Source of the DNA: Bradyrhizobium sp. CER78
GTDB taxonomy: Bacteria; Pseudomonadota; Alphaproteobacteria; Rhizobiales; Xanthobacteraceae
DNA: 64,000 bases
Assembly (NCBI RefSeq): GCF_029846235.1
Contig: NZ_JARVWP010000002.1
Coordinates: 186,001-250,000, forward strand
Direction of reading: 5' to 3'
The stretch's first letter is position 1. The number at the start of each line of letters is the position of its first letter. This document shows positions 1-8,743 of the stretch, one piece after another. Below the pieces are notes generated by a model that was not told the DNA's origin, ran no database searches, and worked only from the letters and a program-made list of their open reading frames with translations. The translations under genes were made by a program, and so were the position numbers.

Positions 1-56
1 TTTCCAACCGGCCGATCCTGAGGTAGCCTCATACATCCTGAACGTGACGAGCCGCC

Positions 57-754
57 ATGCTCACGCTTTATTCCTATCCACCGTTGTTCGGCGTCGCCGA
101 CAACAACGGTTACGGTCTGAAGGTGTTCGCTTTTCTCAAGCTCACGCGCGTGCCGTTCCGGCACGAGCACATTTTTAATGCCTCGAAGGCGCCGCGCCAA
201 CAGCTGCCCTATATCGTCGACGGCCATGACACCGTCGGCGACAGCGAGACCATCCTCCGCTATGTCACCGAAAATACGGTGTGACGCTGGATGCGGCGCT
301 GACGCCGGCGCAACGCACCACCGATCTCCTTGTCACGCGCACACTCGACGATCTCTACTGGGTGATGTCCTATTCGCGCTGGAAGGACGAGCGCTACTGG
401 CCGAAGTTCCGCGATGCGCTGAAGCGTGAGCATCCGGACCTTACCGACGACGGCTTGATGAAGGCGAAGGAGTTCAACGCGCAACGCTATCATTACCAGG
501 GCATCGGCCGTTTCGAGCCCGCCGCCGCGATGGCCCGCGGGCTCGCCGATCTCGCCGCACTGGCAAACCTGATTTCGCGGCAAGGCTACGTGCACGGCAG
601 CACGCCGACGTCCATCGACGCCGGCATCTATGGCTTCGTGGCCAACATTTACTTCTACGACATCGACACGCCGTTGAAGCAGTTCGTGGTTGCGCACGAC
701 GCCCTGGCGCAGCACTGCCGTGCCATCTACGCTGACGTCGCCGACGTCGCATAG
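57..754 (+). pseudogene. Glutathione S-transferase-like gene, frameshifted
   Basis: The first 75 codons encode a thioredoxin-like GST N-terminal domain (LTLYSYPPLFGVADNNGYG, then a proline in LPYIVDG and DSETILRYV). The frame closes at a TGA at 282-284. The helical C-terminal domain continues in another frame to the stop at 752-754. Adding one A to the AAAA run at 271-274 would read GAA AAA TAC GGT GTG ACG CTG and join both parts as one protein of about 232 residues. The simplest reading is a one-base deletion or a sequencing error in that run. GSTs conjugate glutathione to electrophiles in the cytoplasm; the substrate is unknown. The gene is convergent with the following hydrolase gene. Confidence 0.75.
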
Positions 755-832
755 CACCCGGCGCCGCCCAGGGCGCGAACTCAATAGCATCATTGAGTCC
801 ACGCCCTGGTTCGGTCCTAGACCGACAAGCAG

Positions 833-1750
833 TCAGTAGTCCCAGTACACCGGCACCCAACGAAAGGTGTCGCCATCGACCGCCACGTGTCCGACCGACG
901 GGAACGGCAGGTGCGTGGCCACCAGCATCTCGCCGGTCTGCGCCAGCTCGCGCAGCAGACGAACGCGAACGCGCGCCGCCTCCTCGGGGTCGTGTTCGAA
1001 ACCGTTGTGCCAGTCGGGTTCGTCGAAGCCGACCGCGAACACGGCATCGCCGGCGAATGTCAGCGCCTCGCCGCCAGATGCGATCCGGACGATGCTGTGC
1101 CCGGGCGTGTGACCGCCGGTGCGACGAACGACGACGCCCGGCGCTACTTCGTGCTCCGCATCGAACGTCCGCAGATTGTCGCGGTACTCCTGCGCGAACC
1201 GCTTGGCGGTCGCCCGCAGCGCGTCCGGGAATCCCTGCGGCATGTCGGTGCGGGAGAAATCGGGCGCCTCCCAGAATTTGACCTCGGCGGCCGCCACGTG
1301 GATCCGCAGGTCCGGACGCAGCCTCTCCTTCACGCCGTCGACGAGCAGCCCGCCGACATGGTCCATGTGCATGTGGGTCAGCACCACGTCGGTGACGGAC
1401 GAAAGATCGATGCCGGCTGCTTCCAGCCGCTTCACCGTCTGCCCGGCCCGCGGCAGGTGCAGGTCGGGATCCGACCCCAGCCCGGCGTCGATCAGGATGG
1501 TTTTCCCGCCGCTGCGGACCATGACCACGTTCAGCGCCCAGTCGAACGCATCCGCCGGCAGGAACATGTCGTGCAGCCAGGCTGCGCGCGCGGCGGGATC
1601 GGCGTTGTGTCCCAGCATCTGGGTCGGGAGCGGCAGCACGCCATCGCTGACGACAAGCACGTCGATGTCGCCGACCCGCACCGCGTAGCGCGACGGAACC
1701 AGCTCTTCGGGCTTCGATCTGACGGCGTCTGAGGGGTTGTGTAGATTCAT
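833..1750 (-). CDS. Metallo-beta-lactamase-fold hydrolase
   Basis: A 305-residue metallo-beta-lactamase-fold protein. It has the metal motif THMHMDHVGG, a second histidine in GGHTPGHS, a metal aspartate in FAGDAVF and a final histidine in VATHLPF. This pattern fits the two-metal hydrolase family that includes lactonases and thiol-ester hydrolases; the substrate cannot be told. No signal peptide is seen, so it is probably cytoplasmic. I chose the ATG at 1750 because AGGAG lies seven bases upstream; another ATG eight codons earlier lacks such a site. It stands alone on the minus strand, with a palindromic repeat upstream. Confidence 0.85.
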   Translation of the reverse strand: MNLHNPSDAVRSKPEELVPSRYAVRVGDIDVLVVSDGVLPLPTQMLGHNADPAARAAWLHDMFLPADAFDWALNVVMVRSGGKTILIDAGLGSDPDLHLPRAGQTVKRLEAAGIDLSSVTDVVLTHMHMDHVGGLLVDGVKERLRPDLRIHVAAAEVKFWEAPDFSRTDMPQGFPDALRATAKRFAQEYRDNLRTFDAEHEVAPGVVVRRTGGHTPGHSIVRIASGGEALTFAGDAVFAVGFDEPDWHNGFEHDPEEAARVRVRLLRELAQTGEMLVATHLPFPSVGHVAVDGDTFRWVPVYWDY

Positions 1751-1910
1751 GTCTGTCTCCTGCTGACCGGCCATGCCGAAGTGAGGCGTGGTTGCGGGTG
1801 AATGGACAGACGTTTAGCGAGCCAGCCCTGCCGCCGCCCCAGAGCGATTGTCGTCGTTGCAGAGAGATTGCTGATGATGCCGGCAACTTGCCCGACGGGT
1901 CATTCGGAAT

Positions 1911-1995
1911 TGTAGGATGGGTGGAGCGAAGCGACACCCATCAAGCTGATCGCAAGGAGAGATGATGGGTTTCGCTGCGCTCTACCCATCCTACG
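1911..1995. repeat. Palindromic intergenic repeat
   Basis: Two long inverted arms, starting GTAGGATGGGTGGAGCGAAG and ending CGCTCTACCCATCCTAC, pair across about 85 bases with a short centre. Such foldback elements are scattered between genes in Bradyrhizobium-like genomes (recalled, not searched here). The element lies between the lactamase-fold gene and the trmJ-like gene; I see nothing else in this 290-base gap. Confidence 0.65.
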
Positions 1996-2041
1996 CACTG
2001 GATCACCCGCATGCGTGGGTGATGACAGCGAACAAGACGCT

Positions 2042-3241
2042 TCACCTCCCCTGCTGAAGCCCCGCCTCCAGCCGCGCCAGTTCGCCGTCCAGATCACGCT
2101 CGACATCATCCACCTTGATGTCGACCACCCGATAGTCACGCGCCTCGAGCCAGGCGCGGCGCTTGGCGCGGTCGGCGACGATGGCCTCGCTCTCGTTCGG
2201 ATTGACCAGTTCGATCGCGGTCCGGTGCACGAAGGATACGAAGTCGGGGATGTGACGGCCGACCGGGGTCTGGCGCTTGAACTGGCCGGCGAAGCGGCGG
2301 TCCCGCGTCAGCGCCTGCCACAGGATCCGTTCGGCATCGGTCGGGTTGCGGCGGAGCAGCCGGGCGAGCCCGCGAACCGTGCTGGAGTTGTCGGCGACGG
2401 CACCGCCCTGCCCCTGCTCGGCGAGCAGCGCGCGCAGCCGGGTCGCCTGGGCGCCGTCGAGCACCCCGCCCTTGGCCGGGCCCTTGCGGCCTTCGGCGAT
2501 CGCCATCACCACGCCGTGCAGCGTGTGCATGTCCTGCTTGGTCGGGTCCATCCGGGTGAAGATGTTGCGCAGGTTGACCAGCATGGTGTCGCGCTTCTCG
2601 GCCGGACGCAGGAACTCGACCTTGTCGAGCTCGGCGACGAGGTTGTCGAAGAAAGCCTGCATCTGGTGCTGGGAGGCCGGCTCAGACCGCTCGGGCATCG
2701 CGAACGGCAGCGCGCCCGCGGTCGAGAGCTTGAACCACTCGTAGCCCATCAACAGCACCGCCTGCGCCAGATTGAGCGAGGCGAAGCCCGGGTTGACCGG
2801 GAAGGTGATGATGCGGTTGGCGAGCGCGACCTCCTCATTGGTCAGGCCGGAGCGCTCCCGCCCGAACAGGATGCCGGCCCCACCGCCGGATGCGACATGG
2901 CCGACGATCTCGCTTGCCGCGCCTTCCGGCCCGACCACCGGCTTGGCCTGGTCGTGGGCGCGGGCGGTGGTCGCGAACACCAGCGTGAGGTCGGCGATCG
3001 CCTGCTCGACCGTGTCGAACAGCTCGACGGAACCGATGATTTGGTCGGCGCCGGCGGCGGCACGCTGGGCCGCAACGTTCGGCCAGCCGTCGCGCGGATT
3101 GACGATGCGCATCCGGCTCAGCGCGAAATTGCCCATAGCGCGCGCGGCCATGCCGATGTTTTCGCCAAGCTGCGGCTCGACCAGGATGACGACGGGACCG
3201 GCAAGGTCGTGCCCTGCCTTGGTCTTGTCGGTGCCGGACAT
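2042..3241 (-). CDS. trmJ: TrmJ-type RNA 2'-O-methyltransferase with C-terminal DUF559 domain
   Basis: Residues 15-170 form a SpoU/TrmH-family SAM-dependent 2'-O-methyltransferase: VILVEPQLGENIGMAARAM (motif 1), LFGRERSGLTNEE (motif 2) and FPVNPGFASLNLAQAV (motif 3), which make the trefoil knot. TrmJ methylates the ribose at position 32 of several tRNAs. From about residue 290 a second domain follows: LLRRNPTDAERILWQALTRD, FKRQTPVGRHIPDFV, then the DYRVVDIKVDDV segment. This matches DUF559, a Vsr-like endonuclease fold. The usual ELDG core is ELVN here, so nuclease activity may be lost. At 399 residues it is much longer than plain TrmJ (about 240-280). It is a single gene on the minus strand. 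Confidence 0.85.
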   Translation of the reverse strand: MSGTDKTKAGHDLAGPVVILVEPQLGENIGMAARAMGNFALSRMRIVNPRDGWPNVAAQRAAAGADQIIGSVELFDTVEQAIADLTLVFATTARAHDQAKPVVGPEGAASEIVGHVASGGGAGILFGRERSGLTNEEVALANRIITFPVNPGFASLNLAQAVLLMGYEWFKLSTAGALPFAMPERSEPASQHQMQAFFDNLVAELDKVEFLRPAEKRDTMLVNLRNIFTRMDPTKQDMHTLHGVVMAIAEGRKGPAKGGVLDGAQATRLRALLAEQGQGGAVADNSSTVRGLARLLRRNPTDAERILWQALTRDRRFAGQFKRQTPVGRHIPDFVSFVHRTAIELVNPNESEAIVADRAKRRAWLEARDYRVVDIKVDDVERDLDGELARLEAGLQQGR

Positions 3242-3583
3242 CTCACTTCACTTTCTGATTCAACGTCTGAAGATTTTGAATCAGCTTCCGAAGCGGATGA
3301 TTCAAAACCTCATGTGGGGGGCGCAAGACCGGCGTCGACGAACGTCGACCAGCTTTGCACCGGTTTTTGCGCAGGACCATTTTCTCCAAGGAGATAACAG
3401 GGTTAGCGGCGTTTGCGAATCCTCAATCGGAATCCCAGGCGCACCAGGCGAAGGCTGCCGCTTGCGCGCGCTTCGCCTTCGGATAGGCTATCAACCACAA
3501 CCAAAGCGAAGCTGTAAAGGCACGCTTGAGACGCCGCTTGAACGGCGAGGCACTTGGTTCAAAGCACTTTTGGGGGAGACGAG
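3242..3583. other. Intergenic region with short imperfect repeats
   Basis: This 340-base divergent gap carries the promoters of the trmJ-like gene (left) and the hydrolase gene (right). Imperfect copies of TGATTCA/TGAATCA occur at about 3258-3310. No open frame with a plausible start was found. The right end carries the GGGGGAG ribosome-binding site for the ATG at 3584. Confidence 0.4.
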
Positions 3584-5311
3584 ATGCGGGGCAGATGGAC
3601 GCTGGCGATTGTGGGCCTGATCTTGATCGTGGCGGGGGGCCTGCTCGCCCACTTCACGCAGACTGCTAATGGCATCCGGATCGAGGATGTCAGGTTCAAG
3701 GGCGCCAAGGGCAACACCATGAGCGCCCTGCTCTACGTCCCGGCCAATGCCACGCCGCAGATCCCGGCGCCCGGCATCCTCGCCGTCCACGGCTACATCA
3801 ATTCGCGCGAGACCCAGGACGGCTTCGCGATCGAGTTCGCCCGCCGCGGCTATGTCGTGCTGGCGCTCGACCAGACCGGCCACGGCTATAGCGACCCGCC
3901 CTCCTTCGCCAACGGCTTTGGCGGACCTGACGGCCTCGCCTATCTCCGCAGCCTGCCCTTCGTCGACAAGGAGAATATCGGGCTCGAGGGCCATTCGATG
4001 GGCGGCTGGACCGTGCTGGCGGCGGCTGCCGCGATGCCCAACGACTACAAGTCGATGGTGCTTGAAGGCTCGTCCACCGGCAAGCCGTTCGCCGCCGAGG
4101 GCACCACGAGCTGGCCGCGCAACACCGCACTGGTGTTCGCCCAATACGAGGAATTCCCCGACCTGATGTGGGGCGTGCAGCATGCCCTCGACGTCACCAC
4201 GAGCCCGAAACTCTGGGCGCTGTTCGGCACCCAGGGTGCGGTCGAGCCGGGCAAGGTCTATGGCGATCCGGCCCATGGCACCGCACGGGTGCTGTACACC
4301 CCGGCGATGACCCATCCGGCCGAGCACATCTCGCATGAGGCGATCGGCTACAGCCTCGACTGGTTCGCCAAGACGCTGAAAGGCGGGACGCCGCGCCCGG
4401 TCGATGACCAGATCTGGTTCCGCAAGGAGATCGGCACGCTGATCGCCCTCATCGGTTTCATTGCCCTCGTGATCGGGACGTTCGACGGACTGCTGGAAGC
4501 CCAGATGTTCGCTCGCCTGCGGCTGCCCGCGGTTGCCGACGGCACCATGCCGCCGCATCAGGCCGCGAGCGGCCGGCGCTGGACCACCGCGTTCATCCTG
4601 TCCGCCTTCATCCCGGCGCTGACCTACTACCCGGCCTTCGCGCTGGGCGGCACCTTCGTCACCCCGAGCGCATTCCTGCCGCAGGGCATCACCAACCAGA
4701 TCCTGGTATGGGCCATCATCAACCTCCTGATCACTTTGGCCCTGATGCGATTCGCCCCGAAGCGCACCAGCAGGGCCGGGCTGGTCGGTCAATCCGTCGT
4801 GATCGCGGTGATCTCGGTTGCGGTCGGCTACGCCGCGCTCTGGCTCGCCGACCTCGCGTTCAAGATCGACTTCAGGTTCTGGATCGTCGCGCTGAAATTG
4901 ATGAGCGCGAAGCAATTCCTCATCTTCCTGATCTATCTGATTCCATTCACGGCGTTTTTCGTCGTGGCGCTGCACGTGCTGCACCGGAATTTCTCGACCA
5001 TGGACGCGCCACGAGGGGCGCTCTACCTCACCAACATCCTGGCGCTGACGTTGGGTTTTATCGTGTTGCTGGTGCTGCAATACGGCACGATGTGGCTGAC
5101 AGGTAAGCTGTTCAATCCGATGCCGGACCCCGGTTTCGTGCCGCTCTCGACCATCGTCGCGATCCAGTTCGTGCCGCTCTTGGCGATCGTCGCCGTGATT
5201 GCAACCTTCACCTGGCGGCGGACCGGATCGAGCCTGCCGGGGGCTCTGATCGCCGGCCTGTTCGTGACCTGGTACATCGTGGCCGGGACCGCGACGCAGG
5301 TGCCATTCTAG
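3584..5311 (+). CDS. Alpha/beta hydrolase with multi-pass membrane domain
   Basis: 575 residues. An N-terminal hydrophobic segment (about residues 5-24) is followed by an alpha/beta-hydrolase domain: HGYINSRE (oxyanion region), LDQTGHGYSD, and the nucleophile elbow GLEGHSMGGW, with serine as the presumed nucleophile. A histidine near PAEHISHEA may complete the triad. After about residue 290 there are around seven hydrophobic helices. The protein is therefore probably membrane-anchored, with the hydrolase domain between the first helix and the rest. The ATG at 3584 is preceded by GGGGGAG; a TTG ten codons upstream is less likely. Substrate unknown; esterase or lipase activity is a family-level guess. 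Confidence 0.8.
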   Translation: MRGRWTLAIVGLILIVAGGLLAHFTQTANGIRIEDVRFKGAKGNTMSALLYVPANATPQIPAPGILAVHGYINSRETQDGFAIEFARRGYVVLALDQTGHGYSDPPSFANGFGGPDGLAYLRSLPFVDKENIGLEGHSMGGWTVLAAAAAMPNDYKSMVLEGSSTGKPFAAEGTTSWPRNTALVFAQYEEFPDLMWGVQHALDVTTSPKLWALFGTQGAVEPGKVYGDPAHGTARVLYTPAMTHPAEHISHEAIGYSLDWFAKTLKGGTPRPVDDQIWFRKEIGTLIALIGFIALVIGTFDGLLEAQMFARLRLPAVADGTMPPHQAASGRRWTTAFILSAFIPALTYYPAFALGGTFVTPSAFLPQGITNQILVWAIINLLITLALMRFAPKRTSRAGLVGQSVVIAVISVAVGYAALWLADLAFKIDFRFWIVALKLMSAKQFLIFLIYLIPFTAFFVVALHVLHRNFSTMDAPRGALYLTNILALTLGFIVLLVLQYGTMWLTGKLFNPMPDPGFVPLSTIVAIQFVPLLAIVAVIATFTWRRTGSSLPGALIAGLFVTWYIVAGTATQVPF

Positions 5312-5506
5312 CGGGCGGCCGGTGAAGAAAACCGGTCCAGGACAGGGACCCAGGAGCCGCCGTCAGAATGGCGGTTCTCGGTGAAAAGATGGGCTGAAAG
5401 TGCATAACCGGTGCGCTTCCGCCCGTCCCCGGGCGGTGCTATAGCGCAGGCGTATTTTCCACCCCCGCCGTCAAAAGCGCGCCGTTCCCAAGAGGGCCTC
5501 CCCGTC

Positions 5507-6721
5507 ATGGCAAAAATCAAGGTATCCAACCCCGTCGTCGAGCTCGATGGCGACGAGATGACCCGGATCATCTGGCAGTACATCAAGGACAAGCTGATCA
5601 ACCCCTTCCTGGATGTCGAACTGCTCTATTTCGATCTGGGCATGGAATACCGCGATGAGACCAACGACCAGGTGACCATCGACGCCGCCGAAGCCATCAA
5701 GAAGGTCGGCGTCGGCGTCAAATGCGCCACCATCACCCCCGACGAGGCCCGGGTGAAGGAGTTCGGCCTGAAGCAGATGTGGAAGTCGCCGAACGGCACC
5801 ATCCGCAACATCCTCGGCGGCGTGATCTTCCGCGAGCCGATCATCTGCAAGAACGTGCCGCGCCTGGTTCCCGGCTGGACCAAGCCGATTATCATCGGCC
5901 GCCACGCCTATGGCGACCAGTACCGCGCCACCGACATCAAGTTCCCCGGCAAGGGCACGCTGTCGCTGAAGTTCGTCGGCGAGGACGGCACCGTGATCGA
6001 GCGCGAAGTGTTCAAGGCGCCCGGCGCCGGCGTCGCGATGGAGATGTACAATCTCGACGACTCGATCGTCGACTTCGCCCGCGCCTCGTTCAATTACGGC
6101 CTGATGCGCAACTATCCGGTCTATCTCTCGACCAAGAACACGATCCTCAAGGTCTATGACGGCCGCTTCAAGGACATCTTCCAGGACGTCTACGACCGCG
6201 AATTCAAGAAGGAATTCGAGGCCAAGGGCCTGACCTACGAGCACCGCCTGATCGACGACATGGTGGCCTCCGCGCTGAAATGGTCCGGCGGCTATGTCTG
6301 GGCCTGTAAGAACTACGACGGCGACGTGCAGTCCGACACCGTGGCCCAGGGCTACGGCTCGCTCGGCCTGATGACCTCCGTCCTGCTCACCCCTGATGGC
6401 AAGACGGTGGAAGCCGAAGCCGCCCATGGCACCGTGACCCGCCACTACCGCGAGCACCAGAAGGGCAAGGAGACCTCGACCAACTCGATCGCGTCGATCT
6501 TCGCCTGGACCCGTGGCCTCGCCCACCGCGCCAAGCTCGACAACAATCCGGAGCTGGCGAAGTTCGCCACCACCCTGGAGAAGGTCTGCGTCTCGACCGT
6601 CGAGGAAGGCTACATGACCAAGGACCTCGCGCTCCTGGTCGGTGCCGACCAGCGCTGGCTCTCGACCACCGGATTCCTCGACAAGGTGTCCGACAACCTC
6701 GTGAAGGCGATGGCGGTCTAA
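5507..6721 (+). CDS. icd: NADP-dependent isocitrate dehydrogenase
   Basis: 404 residues, the length of the dimeric, eukaryote-like NADP isocitrate dehydrogenase found in rhizobia. It oxidises and decarboxylates isocitrate to 2-oxoglutarate in the TCA cycle, forming NADPH. The start ([20 protein letters not shown]), the isocitrate-binding KSPNGTIRN segment, [12 protein letters not shown], the metal-binding DDMVA and [16 protein letters not shown] are all as expected. The ATG at 5507 follows an AGAGGG site and matches the family's usual start; an upstream in-frame extension from 5411 is not conserved-looking. A DUF3455 gene follows 39 bases downstream. Confidence 0.97.
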   Translation: MAKIKVSNPVVELDGDEMTRIIWQYIKDKLINPFLDVELLYFDLGMEYRDETNDQVTIDAAEAIKKVGVGVKCATITPDEARVKEFGLKQMWKSPNGTIRNILGGVIFREPIICKNVPRLVPGWTKPIIIGRHAYGDQYRATDIKFPGKGTLSLKFVGEDGTVIEREVFKAPGAGVAMEMYNLDDSIVDFARASFNYGLMRNYPVYLSTKNTILKVYDGRFKDIFQDVYDREFKKEFEAKGLTYEHRLIDDMVASALKWSGGYVWACKNYDGDVQSDTVAQGYGSLGLMTSVLLTPDGKTVEAEAAHGTVTRHYREHQKGKETSTNSIASIFAWTRGLAHRAKLDNNPELAKFATTLEKVCVSTVEEGYMTKDLALLVGADQRWLSTTGFLDKVSDNLVKAMAV

Positions 6722-6760
6722 CGGCCGCCGTTTCTGGGACGACAACAGCGAGCGCATATC

Positions 6761-7261
6761 ATGGCCCTTATCAGAGCCGCTGCGGTCGCATCCTTGCTGC
6801 TCACCGGGTCGGCGGCATCAGCTGCCGATCCCTTGCCCGACGCTGTCGCGGCACCCGGCGAGTCCCCGGTGCTGTCGGTCCATGCCGAGGGCGTCCAGGT
6901 CTACGAGTGCAAGCCGGTCACCGACGGCAAGCTCGCCTGGTCGTTCCGCGAACCGGTCGCCACCTTGATCGCCAATGGCCGCACCGTCGGCCGGCACTAT
7001 GCCGGTCCCAACTGGGAGCATGTCGACGGCAGCGCCGTGACCGCCCGCACCGCCGGCAGCGCGCCTGGCGCAACGCCTGCAGACATTGCCTGGTTGAAGC
7101 TCGAGGTGATCGCCCACCGCGGCAATGGCGTGCTCTCGAGCGTTGCCACCGTGCAGCGGATCAACACTTCGGGCGGCGAGCTCAGCGGCGCCTGCGACAA
7201 GGCCGGCGCGTTGAAGAGCGCGGCGTACTCTGCAGATTACATGTTCCTGCGCCGAGACTAA
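6761..7261 (+). CDS. DUF3455 family exported protein
   Basis: 166 residues with a clear signal peptide (hydrophobic AAAVASLLLTGSAASAA, cleavage near residue 22). The body fits DUF3455: GVQVYECKP, a WSFREPVATLI segment, HYAGPNWEHVDGSAV, ADIAWLKLEV and a late GACDKAG. The family's function is unknown; it is exported to the periplasm or beyond. It starts 39 bases after icd on the same strand and may be read through from it. A large palindromic repeat follows. Confidence 0.8.
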   Translation: MALIRAAAVASLLLTGSAASAADPLPDAVAAPGESPVLSVHAEGVQVYECKPVTDGKLAWSFREPVATLIANGRTVGRHYAGPNWEHVDGSAVTARTAGSAPGATPADIAWLKLEVIAHRGNGVLSSVATVQRINTSGGELSGACDKAGALKSAAYSADYMFLRRD

Positions 7262-7312
7262 ACCTAAACTAAGGCGGGATGAGTTTTGGTTGAATCGGTT
7301 TGGCGCGGTCTC

Positions 7313-7443
7313 GGTTCACCTCTCCCCGTTGGGGGAGGTCGGATTGCGAAGCAATCCGGGTGAGGCTCTTGCCCTCTCGATAGACCATAACCCCTCACCC
7401 GATTTGCTGCGCAAATCGACCTCTCCCAAGGGAGAGGTGAACC
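7313..7443. repeat. Long inverted-repeat intergenic element
   Basis: A foldback of about 131 bases. The left arm starts GGTTCACCTCTCCC and includes GATTGCGAAGCAATC; the right arm mirrors it and ends GGGAGAGGTGAACC. Each arm contains its own small palindrome. This looks like a dispersed repeat of the kind common in Bradyrhizobium and Rhodopseudomonas. It sits between two convergent genes and could also end transcription from both sides. Confidence 0.65.
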
Positions 7444-7481
7444 TTCGACGCCGCTCCAGCTCAACCTAATCTCATCAGGCT

Positions 7482-8729
7482 TTAGTCGCGGATACCGCCG
7501 TCGGTTTCGTGCGGCGCCTGGGCGATCTCTGCGGCGGCAAGGTCGCCGCCGGCCGTGAGCGGATCGGCGAGCCGCGCTTCCGCCGTCTCCCGGACATGGG
7601 CCGCGAGTGCCGGCATGCGCTCGATCAGGGCATGGAAGTCCTGCGCATCGAGCAGCAGCAGCTTGGTCTTCCGCGTCGCCGTCACCGTTCCCGAGCGGCT
7701 GGTGCGCCGGAGCAACGCGATCTCGCCGAAGAACGTGCCATCGGCCAGCCGCACCCGCTGGCTGGGCAGATCGATCTCGACTTCGCCGGCGGTGATGAAA
7801 TACATCGATGAGGCCGCATCGCCGCGCCGCACCAGCACCTCGCCTGCCTCGATGGTTTGCGATCGCAACAGGCGCATGATGTCGGCGATGTCAGCGGCGT
7901 TGAGGTGCGAGAACAGCGGCACCCGCGCCAGCATGCCCCAGGTCACGACGAAGTCGCGGCGCCGCACCTCGTCGGCGAATGCGGTCGAGATGATCGCAAC
8001 CGGCAGCGCGATCATCGCAAAGCCGACCACGATCGCAACCACGGTGACGATCCGCCCGAGCGGCGTCACCGGCACGACGTCGCCGTAGCCGACGGTGCCG
8101 AGCGTCACGATCGCCCACCACATCGCCTGCGGCATGGTGCCGAACTTGTCGGGCTGCACCTTGTGCTCGATGGCATAGAGCAGCGCGGCAAACAGCAGCA
8201 CCGCGCCGGTCAGGATCACGACGCAGCCGAACAGCGTACGCCGCTCGGCATGCAACGCCGCCAGCAGCGAGCGCATCGCGGTCGAATAGCGCACCAGCTT
8301 GAGGAACGGCAGCATGCCGAACAGCACCAGTGCGGTCTTGTCACCGATCGCGAGCGCGATGGCCGACGGCAGGAACGCCAGCAGATCGATGAGGCCGAGG
8401 GTCGAAAGGGCGTATTCGAGCCGTGCCTGCCATGGCGTCATGTCGCGCAGGGAATGGCCGACCACGCTCCAGAGCCGCGCGGCATATTCCAGCGCGAAGG
8501 CGGCCACCGCCGCGATCTCGACGGTCGTCAGCAGCCATCCAAACTGCGCGTCGATCTCGGGCACCGAGGCGAAGATCGCCGCCAGCACGTCGACGGTGAT
8601 GATCGCGACGATGATCCCGGCAAACCGCGAGCCGCCCGAATGCGGCAGGTCATCGCGCTCGAGCAGCTCGTAGAGACGATTGCGCAGTCCGGGATCGCTG
8701 ATCGTGGGCTTGAGCGGAGCCGTCGCCAC
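7482..8729 (-). CDS. Potassium channel with cyclic-nucleotide-binding domain
   Basis: 415 residues with six membrane segments between about 35 and 255, the selectivity filter TVGYGD at 212-217, and a cyclic-nucleotide-binding domain at about 265-385 (phosphate-binding FFGEIALL, then the ligand arginine in SRSGTV). This is the architecture of prokaryotic cyclic-nucleotide-gated potassium channels such as MloK1 of Mesorhizobium. The fourth segment has few arginines, so it is probably ligand-gated rather than strongly voltage-gated. Inner membrane. It starts 14 bases after the alaS stop on the same strand, so it is probably co-transcribed with alaS. Confidence 0.9.
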   Translation of the reverse strand: MATAPLKPTISDPGLRNRLYELLERDDLPHSGGSRFAGIIVAIITVDVLAAIFASVPEIDAQFGWLLTTVEIAAVAAFALEYAARLWSVVGHSLRDMTPWQARLEYALSTLGLIDLLAFLPSAIALAIGDKTALVLFGMLPFLKLVRYSTAMRSLLAALHAERRTLFGCVVILTGAVLLFAALLYAIEHKVQPDKFGTMPQAMWWAIVTLGTVGYGDVVPVTPLGRIVTVVAIVVGFAMIALPVAIISTAFADEVRRRDFVVTWGMLARVPLFSHLNAADIADIMRLLRSQTIEAGEVLVRRGDAASSMYFITAGEVEIDLPSQRVRLADGTFFGEIALLRRTSRSGTVTATRKTKLLLLDAQDFHALIERMPALAAHVRETAEARLADPLTAGGDLAAAEIAQAPHETDGGIRD

Positions 8730-8743
8730 GATCAGCCTCTCCG

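Noticed and set aside
474..1937. Long minus-strand open frame over the lactamase-fold gene
   Set aside because: Arg-rich shadow of high-GC coding DNA; the real gene in the other frame has complete family motifs.
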